Below are positions 54,335 through 63,336 of a stretch of DNA of 64,000 bases, in pieces. The notes below the pieces were generated by a model that searched no databases, was not told the DNA's origin, and worked only from the letters and a program-made list of their open reading frames with translations. Every line of letters starts with the position of its first letter. Position 1 is the stretch's first letter. The stretch is from Streptomyces naganishii JCM 4654 (GTDB lineage: Bacteria; Actinomycetota; Actinomycetes; Streptomycetales; Streptomycetaceae): positions 186,001-250,000 of the forward strand of contig NZ_BMVF01000011.1 in assembly GCF_014650575.1 (NCBI RefSeq). Direction: 5' to 3'. Both the position numbers and the translations under genes were made by a program.

Positions 54335-56722
54335 TCAGCGGCGGCCGTTCTTCGGGTCGAGCAGGCCCGCGCGGCGCAGCGCGTCGGCCATGGCGCTGTT
54401 GGCGGGGGGCGGGGCCTGACGCGAGGACCCGCCGCCACCGCCACTGCCACCGCGGCCCTGGCGCTGCTGGGGCGGACGCCCGCCGCGCCGGCCGCCGCGC
54501 TCACCGCCGCCGCCCTGGCCCTGCTGCCGCTCCTGCGGCGCCGTCTCGTCGTCCAGGCGCAGCGTCAGCGAGATCCGCTTGCGCGGGATGTCCACGTCGA
54601 GGACCTTCACCTTGACGATGTCCCCGGGCTTGACCACATCGCGCGGGTCCTTCACGAACGTCCTGGACATCGCCGAGACGTGCACCAGACCGTCCTGGTG
54701 GACGCCGACGTCCACGAACGCGCCGAAGGCCGCCACATTCGTCACCACACCCTCGAGGATCATCCCGGAGGACAGGTCGGAGATCTTCTCCACGCCCTCC
54801 TTGAAGGTCGCCGTCTTGAAGGCGGGCCGCGGGTCGCGCCCCGGCTTCTCCAGCTCCTTGAGGATGTCGGTGACGGTGGGCAGACCGAAGGTGTCGTCCA
54901 CGAAGTCCGCCGGACGCAGCGAGCGCAGCACGCCGGTGTTCCCGATGAGGGACGCCACCTCCTGGCCCGTGGTCTTCACCATGCGCCGCACCACCGGGTA
55001 CGCCTCGGGGTGGACGCTGGAGCCGTCCAGCGGGTCGTCGCCGCCGCGGATCCTGAGGAAGCCCGCGCACTGCTCGTACGCCTTGGGGCCGAGCCGCGGG
55101 ACGTTCTTCAGCTGGCCGCGCGAGGTGAACGGCCCGTTGGCGTCGCGGTGCGCCACGATGTTCTCGGCCAGGGAGGAGGTGATCCCGGAGACCCGCGAGA
55201 GCAGCGGAACGGACGCCGTGTTGACGTCCACCCCCACGCCGTTCACACAGTCCTCGACCACCGCGTCCAGCGAGCGGGACAGCTTCACCTCGGACAGGTC
55301 GTGCTGGTACTGGCCGACGCCGATCGACTTGGGGTCGATCTTCACCAGCTCCGCGAGCGGGTCCTGGAGCCGGCGCGCGATGGACACCGCGCCGCGCAGC
55401 GACACGTCCATGCCGGGCAGCTCCTGCGAGGCGTACTGCGAGGCCGAGTACACCGACGCGCCCGCCTCCGACACCACCACCTTGGTGAGCTTCAGCTCCG
55501 GGTGCCGGGAGATCAGCTCACCGGCGAGCCTGTCCGTCTCGCGGGACGCCGTGCCGTTGCCGATCGCGATCAGCTCGACCGCGTGCTCCTTCGCCAGCCG
55601 GGCCAGCTTGGCCAGCGCCTCGTCCCACTTGTTGGCGGGCACGTGGGGGTAGATGACGTCGGTCGCCACGACCTTGCCGGTGGCGTCGACCACGGCCACC
55701 TTCACGCCCGTACGGAATCCGGGATCCAGGCCCAGCGTCGAGCGGGTGCCCGCCGGGGCGGCGAGGAGCAGGTCGCGCAGGTTGGCCGCGAAGACGTTCA
55801 CCGCCTCGTCCTCGGCGGCCGTGCGCAGCCTGAGGCGCAGGTCGATGCCGAGGTGGACGAGGATACGGGTGCGCCAGGCCCAGCGGACGGTGTCCTGAAG
55901 CCACTTGTCGGCCGGGCGGCCCCGGTCGGCGATGCCGAAGCGGTGCGCCACGATGGCCTCGAACGACGACGGGCCCTCCACTGGCTCCTCGGGCTCCAGG
56001 ACGAGGTCGAGTACCTCCTCCTTCTCGCCGCGCAGCATCGCCAGGATCCGGTGCGAGGGCAGGTCGGTGAACGGCTCGGCGAAGTCGAAGTAGTCGGCGA
56101 ACTTCGCGCCCGACTCCTCCTTGCCCTCGCGCACCTTCGCCGCCAGCCGCCCGCGCACCCACATGCGCTCGCGCAGCTCGCCGATCAGGTCCGCGTCCTC
56201 GGAGAACCGCTCGGTGAGGATCGCCCGCGCCCCGTCGAGCGCGGCCTGCGGGTCGGCGACGCCCTTGTCCGCGTCCACGAAGGCGGCCGCCGCGGCGAGC
56301 GGCTCCACGGAGGGGTCGGCGAGCAGCCCCTCGGCCAGCGGCTCCAGGCCCGCCTCACGGGCGATCTGCGCCTTGGTCCGCCGCTTGGGCTTGAACGGCA
56401 GGTACACGTCCTCCAGGCGCGCCTTGGTCTCGGCGCCCCGGATCCGCGCCTCGAGCTCCTCGGTCAGCTTGCCCTGCTCGCGCACCGACTCCAGGATCGC
56501 CGTCCGCCGCTCCTCCAGCTCACGCAGATACCGCAGCCGCTCCTCGATCGTGCGCAGCTGCGCGTCGTCGAGCGTCTCGGTCGCCTCCTTGCGGTAGCGG
56601 GCGATGAAGGGCACCGTCGAACCGCCGTCCAGCAGCTCCACGGCGGCCTTGACCTGCCGCTCCCGTACGCCGAGTTCCGCGGCGATCCTGCCTTCGATCG
56701 ACGCTGTGAGGGGTGTCGTCAC
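54335..56722 (-). CDS. tex: Tex-family RNA-binding protein
   Basis: Protein of 795 aa, close to the 770-aa E. coli Tex plus a tail. Domains in order: Tex_N (EGRIAAELGVRERQVKAAVE, then STVPFIARYRKEATETLDD), a YqgF/RNase-H-like fold (TLGLDPGFRTGVKVAVVDAT), helix-hairpin-helix (FTSRGQLKNVPRLGPKAYEQ) and S1 (GMILEGVVTNVAAFGAFVDV). The C-terminus is Arg/Gly-rich (GGRRGGRPPQQRQGRGG). It binds RNA or ssDNA and influences transcription and translation. The GTG at 56720-56722 is preferred, as the family begins a few residues before TASIEGRI. It is monocistronic. Confidence 0.92.
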   Translation of the reverse strand: MTTPLTASIEGRIAAELGVRERQVKAAVELLDGGSTVPFIARYRKEATETLDDAQLRTIEERLRYLRELEERRTAILESVREQGKLTEELEARIRGAETKARLEDVYLPFKPKRRTKAQIAREAGLEPLAEGLLADPSVEPLAAAAAFVDADKGVADPQAALDGARAILTERFSEDADLIGELRERMWVRGRLAAKVREGKEESGAKFADYFDFAEPFTDLPSHRILAMLRGEKEEVLDLVLEPEEPVEGPSSFEAIVAHRFGIADRGRPADKWLQDTVRWAWRTRILVHLGIDLRLRLRTAAEDEAVNVFAANLRDLLLAAPAGTRSTLGLDPGFRTGVKVAVVDATGKVVATDVIYPHVPANKWDEALAKLARLAKEHAVELIAIGNGTASRETDRLAGELISRHPELKLTKVVVSEAGASVYSASQYASQELPGMDVSLRGAVSIARRLQDPLAELVKIDPKSIGVGQYQHDLSEVKLSRSLDAVVEDCVNGVGVDVNTASVPLLSRVSGITSSLAENIVAHRDANGPFTSRGQLKNVPRLGPKAYEQCAGFLRIRGGDDPLDGSSVHPEAYPVVRRMVKTTGQEVASLIGNTGVLRSLRPADFVDDTFGLPTVTDILKELEKPGRDPRPAFKTATFKEGVEKISDLSSGMILEGVVTNVAAFGAFVDVGVHQDGLVHVSAMSRTFVKDPRDVVKPGDIVKVKVLDVDIPRKRISLTLRLDDETAPQERQQGQGGGGERGGRRGGRPPQQRQGRGGSGGGGGSSRQAPPPANSAMADALRRAGLLDPKNGRR

Positions 56723-56821
56723 GATCCCGTACCGCCTTATCCACTTCGGGTTGCGCGGCAATTGTGACAGCCCCCGCCGACAACACCCCCACAGCCCACC
56801 CGCGGCGCGCCCGCCCGTGCC

Positions 56822-57577
56822 TCAGCCCGCGCCGGTGACGCTCCACGTGAACCGCGGGGCCCTGCGCTCCAGGAAGGCGGCGACGCCCTCCTCGGTGTCG
56901 CCGGCGACACCCGCCTGCTTCGCCCAGTGGGCGTCCCGGTCCGTGCGGCCGTCCGCGAACTCCTTCGCCGCGGCCTGGGTCAGCTGCGAGCGGGAGACCA
57001 GGATCCGGGCGAACTGGGCGACCCGCTCGTCCAGCTCGCCCTCGGGCAGCACCTCGTCGGCCAGGCCCGTGCGCAGCGCGCGCTCGGCGTCGATCAACTC
57101 GCCCGAGAACAGCAGGTACTTGGCGGTCGCCGGGCCCACCAGGGACACCAGCCGCCGGGTGGAGGACGCCGGATAGACGATGCCCAGCTTGGCCGGTGTC
57201 ACCCCGAACAGCGCCCCCGCCTCGGCGAACCGCAGATCGCAGGCCGCGGCGAGCTGCGCCCCGCCGCCCACGCAGTGCCCGCGCACCGCGGCCAGCGTCG
57301 GCTTCGGGAACGCGGCCAGCGCCTCCTCGGCGCGCACCGCCAGCCGCTGCGCCTCCTGCGGGGAGCCCCGCAGCGTGGAGATGTCGGCGCCCGCGCAGAA
57401 CGTCCCGTCCGCACCCGTGAGCACCAGCGCCCGTACGCCGGGATCGGCGGCCAGTCGCTCCAGGAGCGGCGGCAGTGCCCGCCACATCGCGGCCGTCATG
57501 GCGTTGCGCTTGGCCGGATTGCGGACGACTACGGTGGCTACGGCGTCCGTGACGTCGTGCGACAACTGCGGCTCCAT
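56822..57577 (-). CDS. Enoyl-CoA hydratase/isomerase family protein
   Basis: Protein of 251 aa, crotonase fold. Oxyanion-hole segments GTFCAGADISTLRG and GHCVGGGAQLAAACDLRFAE are intact. At the place of the first catalytic Glu (usually in a PEI motif) it has TPAKLGIVYP, so the normal hydratase Glu is absent. It may therefore be an isomerase, decarboxylase or thioesterase of the superfamily. A TAGCAT (57585-57590 on the complement) seven bases before the ATG suggests a leaderless mRNA. It stands alone and is divergent from the anti-sigma-like gene. Confidence 0.85.
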   Translation of the reverse strand: MEPQLSHDVTDAVATVVVRNPAKRNAMTAAMWRALPPLLERLAADPGVRALVLTGADGTFCAGADISTLRGSPQEAQRLAVRAEEALAAFPKPTLAAVRGHCVGGGAQLAAACDLRFAEAGALFGVTPAKLGIVYPASSTRRLVSLVGPATAKYLLFSGELIDAERALRTGLADEVLPEGELDERVAQFARILVSRSQLTQAAAKEFADGRTDRDAHWAKQAGVAGDTEEGVAAFLERRAPRFTWSVTGAG

Positions 57578-57797
57578 GCGCCGGATGCTATCCGCCCGGC
57601 CCTGCGGCACGGCACGCGGGCGGCGGGCCGGCGGCACACGGACCGACAACCCGAAAAGTTGCCGAATTCGCCACGGACCGGGCAGAAGCGGTCGCCTCTC
57701 CGTCCGCAAAAGACAGGATCGGTCGGAATGCGCCCCGATTCAGCCGACTTGTGTTCAGTCCTTGGGGGTGCGGTGATGTGTTACCAACACTCGACGT

Positions 57798-58337
57798 GTG
57801 GTGACAATCGAGCGTGAGGGTGGCGACCCGGCGATGGACGGCCACGGGGGCGGGCAGGGCCCGCGCCCGGAGGGCGGCGCGGGGGCGCCCCTGGCGGCCG
57901 GGCCGCCCGGTCCGCTGCCGTACGAGGGAGTATGGCGGTTCACCGCGCCCGCCGTCGACGCCTCGGTCCCGCAGGCCCGCCACGCCGTGCGGGACCTGCT
58001 GCTGCGCCAGGGAGTGCCGGCCTCGGACGACCTGGTCCACGGGCTGCTGCTGATCGTCTCCGAGCTGGTCACCAACGCCGTGCGGCACGCGGCGCTGCTG
58101 TCGCCGATGCTCGCCGTGGAGGTCGCCGTCGGCGCGGAGTGGGTGCGGGTGTCCGTGGAGGACAACCACCCCTACCGTCCGACCGCGCTCGAGGCCGACC
58201 ACGGACAGACCGGCGGGCGCGGACTGCTGCTGGTCCGTGAGATCGCCCGGGAGGCGGGCGGGGTCTGCGACGTCGAGCACACCACGAGCGGCGGCAAGGT
58301 CATCTGGGCCGCCCTGCCGCTCAAGCCCGCGCGCTGA
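57798..58337 (+). CDS. Anti-sigma-factor-like ATP-binding protein (HATPase)
   Basis: Protein of 179 aa. The HATPase_c_2 fold is shown by the N-box ELVTNAVRHA, then VSVEDNHPY and the G-box GGRGLLLVREIA, as in RsbW/SpoIIAB-like regulators that are numerous in Streptomyces. A Gly/Pro-rich 40-residue N-terminus is not part of the fold. GTG codons at 57798 and 57801 are both possible starts. Partner sigma or anti-anti-sigma factor is unknown; none is encoded nearby. Confidence 0.82.
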   Translation: MVTIEREGGDPAMDGHGGGQGPRPEGGAGAPLAAGPPGPLPYEGVWRFTAPAVDASVPQARHAVRDLLLRQGVPASDDLVHGLLLIVSELVTNAVRHAALLSPMLAVEVAVGAEWVRVSVEDNHPYRPTALEADHGQTGGRGLLLVREIAREAGGVCDVEHTTSGGKVIWAALPLKPAR

Positions 58338-58360
58338 GGACCTTCGCCGGGTTCCCGGCC

Positions 58361-58951
58361 TCACCAGCCGGCGGGACCGGTCAGCTCCCTGATCGCCGGC
58401 CGGGCCGCGTCCAGCACGGTCGGGAACCACGCCGAGAAGGTGTCCCGCGCGTGCCGCTCGGCGAGCTCGGCCGGGGTCACGAACGCGGTGTCGCCGACCT
58501 CCTCCGTGTCCGGCCGCAGCGGGGACTGCACCAGGCCGACGAAGAGGTGGTTGTACTCCTGCTCCACCAGTCCCGAGGCCGGGTCCGGGTGGTTGTAGCG
58601 GACCGTGCCCGCCTCGGCGAGCAGCGACGGGGAGACCCCGAGCTCCTCGTACGTCCGCCGGGCCGCCGCCGCGAAGGGCGCCTCGCCGGGGTAGGGATGG
58701 CCGCAGCAGGTGTTGGACCACACGCCGGGGGAGTGGTACTTGCCGAGCGCCCGCTGCTGGAGCAGCAGCCGGCCGCGGTCGTCGAAGAGGAACACGGAGA
58801 AGGCCCGGTGCAGCTGCCCCGGCGCCTGGTGCGCGGTGAGCTTCTCCGCGGTGCCGACCGTCACGCCGTCCTCGTCGACCAGCTCCAGCAAAATCGCGTC
58901 CGCGGTGCCGTTCGACGAACTGTGCGTCGCGGTGGCAGGTGTGATCGGCAT
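58361..58951 (-). CDS. idi: Isopentenyl-diphosphate delta-isomerase (type I)
   Basis: Protein of 196 aa that interconverts IPP and DMAPP in isoprenoid synthesis. The catalytic Cys lies in SNTCCGHPYPGE (C83) and the acidic metal/catalytic residues in LVEQEYNHLF (E130, E132). The Nudix-like fold includes AARRTYEELGV. The ATG at 58949-58951 with AAGGAT just upstream is chosen; an upstream ATG would add five residues. No isoprenoid genes are adjacent. It opposes the anti-sigma-like gene with a 23-bp gap between stops. Confidence 0.93.
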   Translation of the reverse strand: MPITPATATHSSSNGTADAILLELVDEDGVTVGTAEKLTAHQAPGQLHRAFSVFLFDDRGRLLLQQRALGKYHSPGVWSNTCCGHPYPGEAPFAAAARRTYEELGVSPSLLAEAGTVRYNHPDPASGLVEQEYNHLFVGLVQSPLRPDTEEVGDTAFVTPAELAERHARDTFSAWFPTVLDAARPAIRELTGPAGW

Positions 58952-59161
58952 ACCCATCCTTCGCATCGGTCCTCAAGCCCCAAGTCTGCCGTACGAATCC
59001 GGCACTCCCGGCACTTCCCGGCACTCCGCATGTCCCGCGCGGCGTCGTGGACGGCGGCCGTCACGGTCGGGGACCGCGAAAGGGTCCCGGTGGTTGATCG
59101 TGCCCGGAGCGGCGCGTCCGAACCGTCCGGCGCCCGGTGGCACTCACGTGCCGTCCGGGGC

Positions 59162-60100
59162 TCAGTGGCACAGGCGCGCCTCGTGCGCGGCGTGGCCGCC
59201 CGGCTCCAGCTGGAAGGTGCAGTGCTCGACGTCGAAGTGGTGACCGATGCAGCCCTGGAGCTCGTGCAGCAGCTTCTCGTGGCCGATGGCGCTGAGCACC
59301 TCGGAGCTCACCACCACGTGCGCGGAGAGCACCGGCAGGCCGGAGGTGATGGTCCAGGCGTGCAGGTCGTGCACGTCCTCCACGCCGTCCAGCGCCAGGA
59401 TGTGCGCCCGCACCTCGGCCATGTCGACGTTCCTGGGGGCCGCCTCCAGCAGTACGTCGAGGGTCTCGCGCAGCAGCTTGACCGTGCGCGGCACGATCAT
59501 CACACCGATGGCGAGGGAGGCGATCGGGTCGGCGGCCTGCCAGCCGGTGAGCAGGATGACCGCGGCCGAGATCATGACCGCCAGCGAGCCGAGCGCGTCG
59601 GCGGCCACCTCCAGGAACGCGCCCCGCACGTTCAGGCTCTCCTTCTGGCCGCGCATCAGCAGCGTCAGCGAGACGGAGTTGGCGACCAGGCCGATCAGGC
59701 CGAACCAGATCATCAGGCCGCCGTGCGTGTCGGCGGGGGTGACGAACCGCTGCACGGCCTCGTAGAGGACGTAGCCGCCCACGCCGAGCAGGAGCAGGCA
59801 GTTGGCGAGCGCGGCGAGGATCTCGGCGCGGGCGAAGCCGAAGGTGCGGTTGCCGCTCGGCGGCCGGTTGCCGAAGTGGATGGCGAGCAGCGCCATGCCG
59901 AGGCCTAGCGCGTCGGTCGCCATGTGGGCCGCGTCCGCGACCAGGGCGAGCGAGTCGGCGAGCATCCCGCCGGCGATCTCGACCACCATGACCGCGAGCG
60001 TGATCGACAGCGCGACGCGCAGTGTGCCGCGGTGCGCGGCCGCCGCCGTGCCGTTCGCGGCGCCGCCGTGCGCGTGCCCGTGGTCGTGTCCCGCGCCCAT
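59162..60100 (-). CDS. Cation diffusion facilitator (CDF) metal exporter
   Basis: Protein of 312 aa. A His-rich N-terminus (GHDHGHAHGG) is followed by six helices. Metal-site pairs are AHMATD in helix 2 and VAADALGS in helix 5, and a C-terminal cytosolic domain (about 225-312) follows with several His. CDF proteins export zinc, cobalt or cadmium by proton exchange; the metal is not determinable. The C-terminus ends in LEPGGHAAHEARLCH. It is co-directional with galE upstream and idi downstream, each with a gap over 150 bp. Confidence 0.9.
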   Translation of the reverse strand: MGAGHDHGHAHGGAANGTAAAAHRGTLRVALSITLAVMVVEIAGGMLADSLALVADAAHMATDALGLGMALLAIHFGNRPPSGNRTFGFARAEILAALANCLLLLGVGGYVLYEAVQRFVTPADTHGGLMIWFGLIGLVANSVSLTLLMRGQKESLNVRGAFLEVAADALGSLAVMISAAVILLTGWQAADPIASLAIGVMIVPRTVKLLRETLDVLLEAAPRNVDMAEVRAHILALDGVEDVHDLHAWTITSGLPVLSAHVVVSSEVLSAIGHEKLLHELQGCIGHHFDVEHCTFQLEPGGHAAHEARLCH

Positions 60101-60259
60101 GGTGTCCGTGGTGTCCCTTCGGCGTTCGCTGTTCCGTCCGGGACCACAGTGAACTACGGGCGGGGGGTATCGGGCAACGCGGCACTGAACACCGTTGTCA
60201 TGTGCCCTGACCTGGGCAAACGATCCGCAGGTCAGGCGCGCGCGGCGGGCGGCCGGGGC

Positions 60260-61234
60260 TCAGGCGCGGTGGTGGAGCCGCCAGCCCTCCCAGGCCGAGG
60301 AGACCATCTCGCGCACCCCGCGCCGGGCCCGCCAGCCCAGCTCGGCGGCGGCCCGCTCCGCCGACGCGACGGCGCGCGGCGCGTCCCCGGGCCTGCGGGC
60401 CTCGACCACCGGCTGCCGCCGGTCGCCGGTGACCTCGCCGATGACGGAGATCAGCTCGCGCACCGAGACGCCCTCGCCACGGCCGATGTTCACCGTCAGA
60501 TCGGTGCCCGCCGCCACGCCGGTGAGGTACCGGGCGGCGGCCAGGTGGGCGTCCGCGAGGTCGGAGACGTGAATGTAGTCGCGGACGCAGGTGCCGTCCG
60601 GCGTCGGGTAGTCGTCGCCGAAGACGCGCGGGGCGTCGTCGCGGGTGAGCCGGTCGAAGACCATGGGCACGATGTTGAAGACCCCGGTGTCCGCGAGCTC
60701 CGGGGCGGCCGCGCCGGCCACGTTGAAGTAGCGCAGGCAGGCCGTCGCCATGCCGTGCGCCCGGCCCGCCGAGCGGACCAGCCACTCCCCGGCGAGCTTG
60801 GTCTCGCCGTAGGGGTTCACCGGGGCGCACGGGGTGTCCTCGGTGATGAGGTCCGCGGCTCCCGGATCGCCGTAGACGGCCGCGGACGAGGAGAACAGCA
60901 GGCGCCGGACCCCTGCCTCGGCCGCGGCCTCGAGCAGGGTGGCCAGGCCGCCCACGTTCTCCTGGTAGTAGCGGGTGGGCCGCGCCACCGACTCGGCCAC
61001 CTGCTTGCGCGCCGCGAGGTGCACGACCCCGGTCACGCCGTGCTCGGCGAGCACCCGCTTCAGCAGTTCCCCGTCCAGCGAGGACCCCCGCACCAGCGGC
61101 ACGTCCGAAGGAACCCGCGCGGCCCGCCCCGCGGACAGGTCGTCGAGCGCGACCACCCGCTCCCCGGCCCCGGTCATCTCCCGCACCACATGCGCCCCGA
61201 TGTACCCGGCGCCCCCAGTAACCAGCCATGTCAT
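60260..61234 (-). CDS. galE: UDP-glucose 4-epimerase (GalE-like)
   Basis: Protein of 324 aa, extended short-chain dehydrogenase. It has GGAGYIG at residues 7-13, the SSS stretch at 115-117 and the catalytic Y142xxxK146 (NPYGETKLAGE), then YFNVAGAA and CVRDYIHVSDLADAHL, the usual GalE signatures. It interconverts UDP-glucose and UDP-galactose in envelope or sugar metabolism. The ATG at 61232-61234 is used. Divergent from it is an operon for a CDP-alcohol phosphatidyltransferase; whether the two cooperate is not known. Confidence 0.9.
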   Translation of the reverse strand: MTWLVTGGAGYIGAHVVREMTGAGERVVALDDLSAGRAARVPSDVPLVRGSSLDGELLKRVLAEHGVTGVVHLAARKQVAESVARPTRYYQENVGGLATLLEAAAEAGVRRLLFSSSAAVYGDPGAADLITEDTPCAPVNPYGETKLAGEWLVRSAGRAHGMATACLRYFNVAGAAAPELADTGVFNIVPMVFDRLTRDDAPRVFGDDYPTPDGTCVRDYIHVSDLADAHLAAARYLTGVAAGTDLTVNIGRGEGVSVRELISVIGEVTGDRRQPVVEARRPGDAPRAVASAERAAAELGWRARRGVREMVSSAWEGWRLHHRA

Positions 61235-61539
61235 GCCGCCCCACCCTATGCCGAACCCCGGACGCCCGCGGACGTATGCGAGGAATGCCCGGAAATGCTG
61301 CTCGTGGTGGACGTCCGAAGCGGGCCGGAGTTTGTGGGCCGGGCCTCCGATCACCGATGATGATCGCGGCGCAGCTGCTGCCGGACCGGGTTGGTCGGGC
61401 CGTTAACGGCCGGTGAACGCGGGTCTACCGTCATCCGATAGCCTCTGCCGACATGCCGCGCGGGTGCCACGGGCAGCGGCGCCTCCATCATGCACATGAC
61501 CGGCGCGGTCGCGCGCCGGCACTCAAGGAGTGAGTTCGG
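61235..61539. other. Intergenic region with possible leaderless leader ORF
   Basis: A 305-bp gap between divergent genes. It holds -10-like TACCGT (61426-61431) and TAGCCT (61439-61444), the latter eight bases before an ATG opening a 26-codon ORF (61453-61533) that is rich in Arg and His. Its TGA directly follows AAGGAG, the ribosome site of the next gene. It could be a leader peptide; evidence is positional only. Confidence 0.35.
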
Positions 61540-63336
61540 TTGCCGACCGCCATCCTCACCGGTCAGCCGGTCCCCGGATCGTCGATCGAGGGTGATCTGC
61601 GGTCACTCGGCTTCGACGTGCGGACCGCCGCCGACGCCGCCGACGCGGAGACCCTCCTCGCCGAGGTGCCCGGCGACCAGCGGGTCGCGCTCGTCGACGC
61701 CCGCTTCGTCGGCCACCTGCACGCGCTGCGCCTCGGCCTGACCGACCCCCGCTTCCCGCTCGCCGCCGTCCCCGGCGCCGTCACCGCCCGGCCCGACGGC
61801 CGCCAGGCGCTGACCCGGGCGCTGGCCCGCGAGAACTCCGCCGGCGGCGGCACCGCCCTCGCGGTGGAGAGCCTCGCCGACCACGTCGTGGCCGCACTCG
61901 ACACCGACGGCGCCACAGTGCACCGCCCCGAGCTCGGCAGCCTCGTCGCCGCCGTCCCCGAGGACCCCCAGACCCGCAACGAGGCCCGGCAGGCCGTCGC
62001 CGCCGTCGACGACGAGGCCGTGCGCCTGAAGTCGGCCGTGAAGGCCCGAGACGGCTTCTTCACCACCTTCTGCATCAGCCCGTACTCGCGCTACATCGCC
62101 CGCTGGTGCGCCCGCCGGGGCCTGACCCCGAACCAGGTCACCACCGCCTCCCTGCTCACCGCGCTCATAGCGGCCGGCTGCGCCGCCACCGGCACCCGCG
62201 GCGGGTTCGTCGCCGCCGGCGTCCTCCTGATCGCCTCGTTCGTCCTCGACTGCACCGACGGACAGCTCGCCCGCTACTCCCTGCAGTACTCCACCCTCGG
62301 CGCCTGGCTCGACGCCACCTTCGACCGCGCCAAGGAGTACGCCTACTACGCCGGCCTCGCCCTCGGCGCCGCCCGCGGCGGTGACGACGTCTGGGCCCTG
62401 GCCCTGGGCGCCATGGTCCTGCAGACCTGCCGGCACGTGGTCGACTTCTCCTTCACCGAGGCCAACCACGACGCCACCGCCAACACCAGCCCCACCGCCG
62501 CCCTCTCCGACCGGCTCGACGGCGTCGGCTGGACGGTCTGGGTGCGCCGCATGATCGTGCTCCCCATCGGCGAGCGCTGGGCGATGATCGCCGTCCTCAC
62601 CGCGGTCACCACCCCCCGCATCACCTTCTACGCCCTGCTCGCCGGCTGCGCCTTCGCCGCCACGTACACCACCGCCGGCCGCGTGCTGCGCTCGGTGACC
62701 CGCAAGGCGCAGCGGACCGACCGCGCGGCGCGGGCGCTGGCCGACCTCGCGGACAACGGCGCGATCGCCGCACTCGTGGGCCGTCTCGCACGCGTGCCCC
62801 TCGGCGGCCCGCTCCCCGCGGCCCTGGCCGGCACGGCCGTGCTCGCCGCCTCCCTGTTCTCGGGAGTCTCCTGGGCCCCCGTCTGCGGCGCCGTCGTCTA
62901 CGCGGTCACCTCCGGCCAGGCCCTCTCCCGCCCCCTCAAGGGCGCCCTCGACTGGCTGGTCCCGCCCCTGTTCCGGGCCGCGGAGTACGGCACGGTCCTG
63001 GTCCTCGCCGTCCACGCGGACGTGAACGGAGCCCTGCCCGCGGCTTTCGGGCTGGTGGCGGCCGTCGCCTACCATCACTACGACACGGTGTACCGCATCC
63101 GCGGTGACGCCGGAGCGCCACCGGCCACGCTGGTGCGCGCCATCGGGGGGCAGGAGGGGCGGACGCTGCTCGTCACCGTGCTCGCCGCCCTGCTCACCGC
63201 AGCTCAGTTCACGGTCGCGCTCACGGTCCTCGCCGTGGTCGTCGCCCTGGTGGTGCTCGCCGAGAGCATCCGCTTCTGGGTCGCCTCGCACCTGAGGGGC
63301 GCACCCGCCGTACACGATGAAGGAGAACCCGCATGA
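61540..63336 (+). CDS. CDP-alcohol phosphatidyltransferase with N-terminal extra domain
   Basis: Protein of 598 aa. The CDP-alcohol phosphatidyltransferase signature is complete: D237, D240-G241, A244-R245, G254, D258 and D262, the metal-binding aspartates of the family. About 180 residues precede it as a soluble domain resembling the N-terminus of actinobacterial DUF5941-type proteins, and at least six further helices follow. The enzyme should transfer a phosphoalcohol from CDP-alcohol to an acceptor in the membrane; the substrate is unknown. The start is TTG at 61540 with AAGGAG 10 bases upstream. The start of the next gene, a cytidylyltransferase, overlaps its stop. Confidence 0.82.
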   Translation: MPTAILTGQPVPGSSIEGDLRSLGFDVRTAADAADAETLLAEVPGDQRVALVDARFVGHLHALRLGLTDPRFPLAAVPGAVTARPDGRQALTRALARENSAGGGTALAVESLADHVVAALDTDGATVHRPELGSLVAAVPEDPQTRNEARQAVAAVDDEAVRLKSAVKARDGFFTTFCISPYSRYIARWCARRGLTPNQVTTASLLTALIAAGCAATGTRGGFVAAGVLLIASFVLDCTDGQLARYSLQYSTLGAWLDATFDRAKEYAYYAGLALGAARGGDDVWALALGAMVLQTCRHVVDFSFTEANHDATANTSPTAALSDRLDGVGWTVWVRRMIVLPIGERWAMIAVLTAVTTPRITFYALLAGCAFAATYTTAGRVLRSVTRKAQRTDRAARALADLADNGAIAALVGRLARVPLGGPLPAALAGTAVLAASLFSGVSWAPVCGAVVYAVTSGQALSRPLKGALDWLVPPLFRAAEYGTVLVLAVHADVNGALPAAFGLVAAVAYHHYDTVYRIRGDAGAPPATLVRAIGGQEGRTLLVTVLAALLTAAQFTVALTVLAVVVALVVLAESIRFWVASHLRGAPAVHDEGEPA

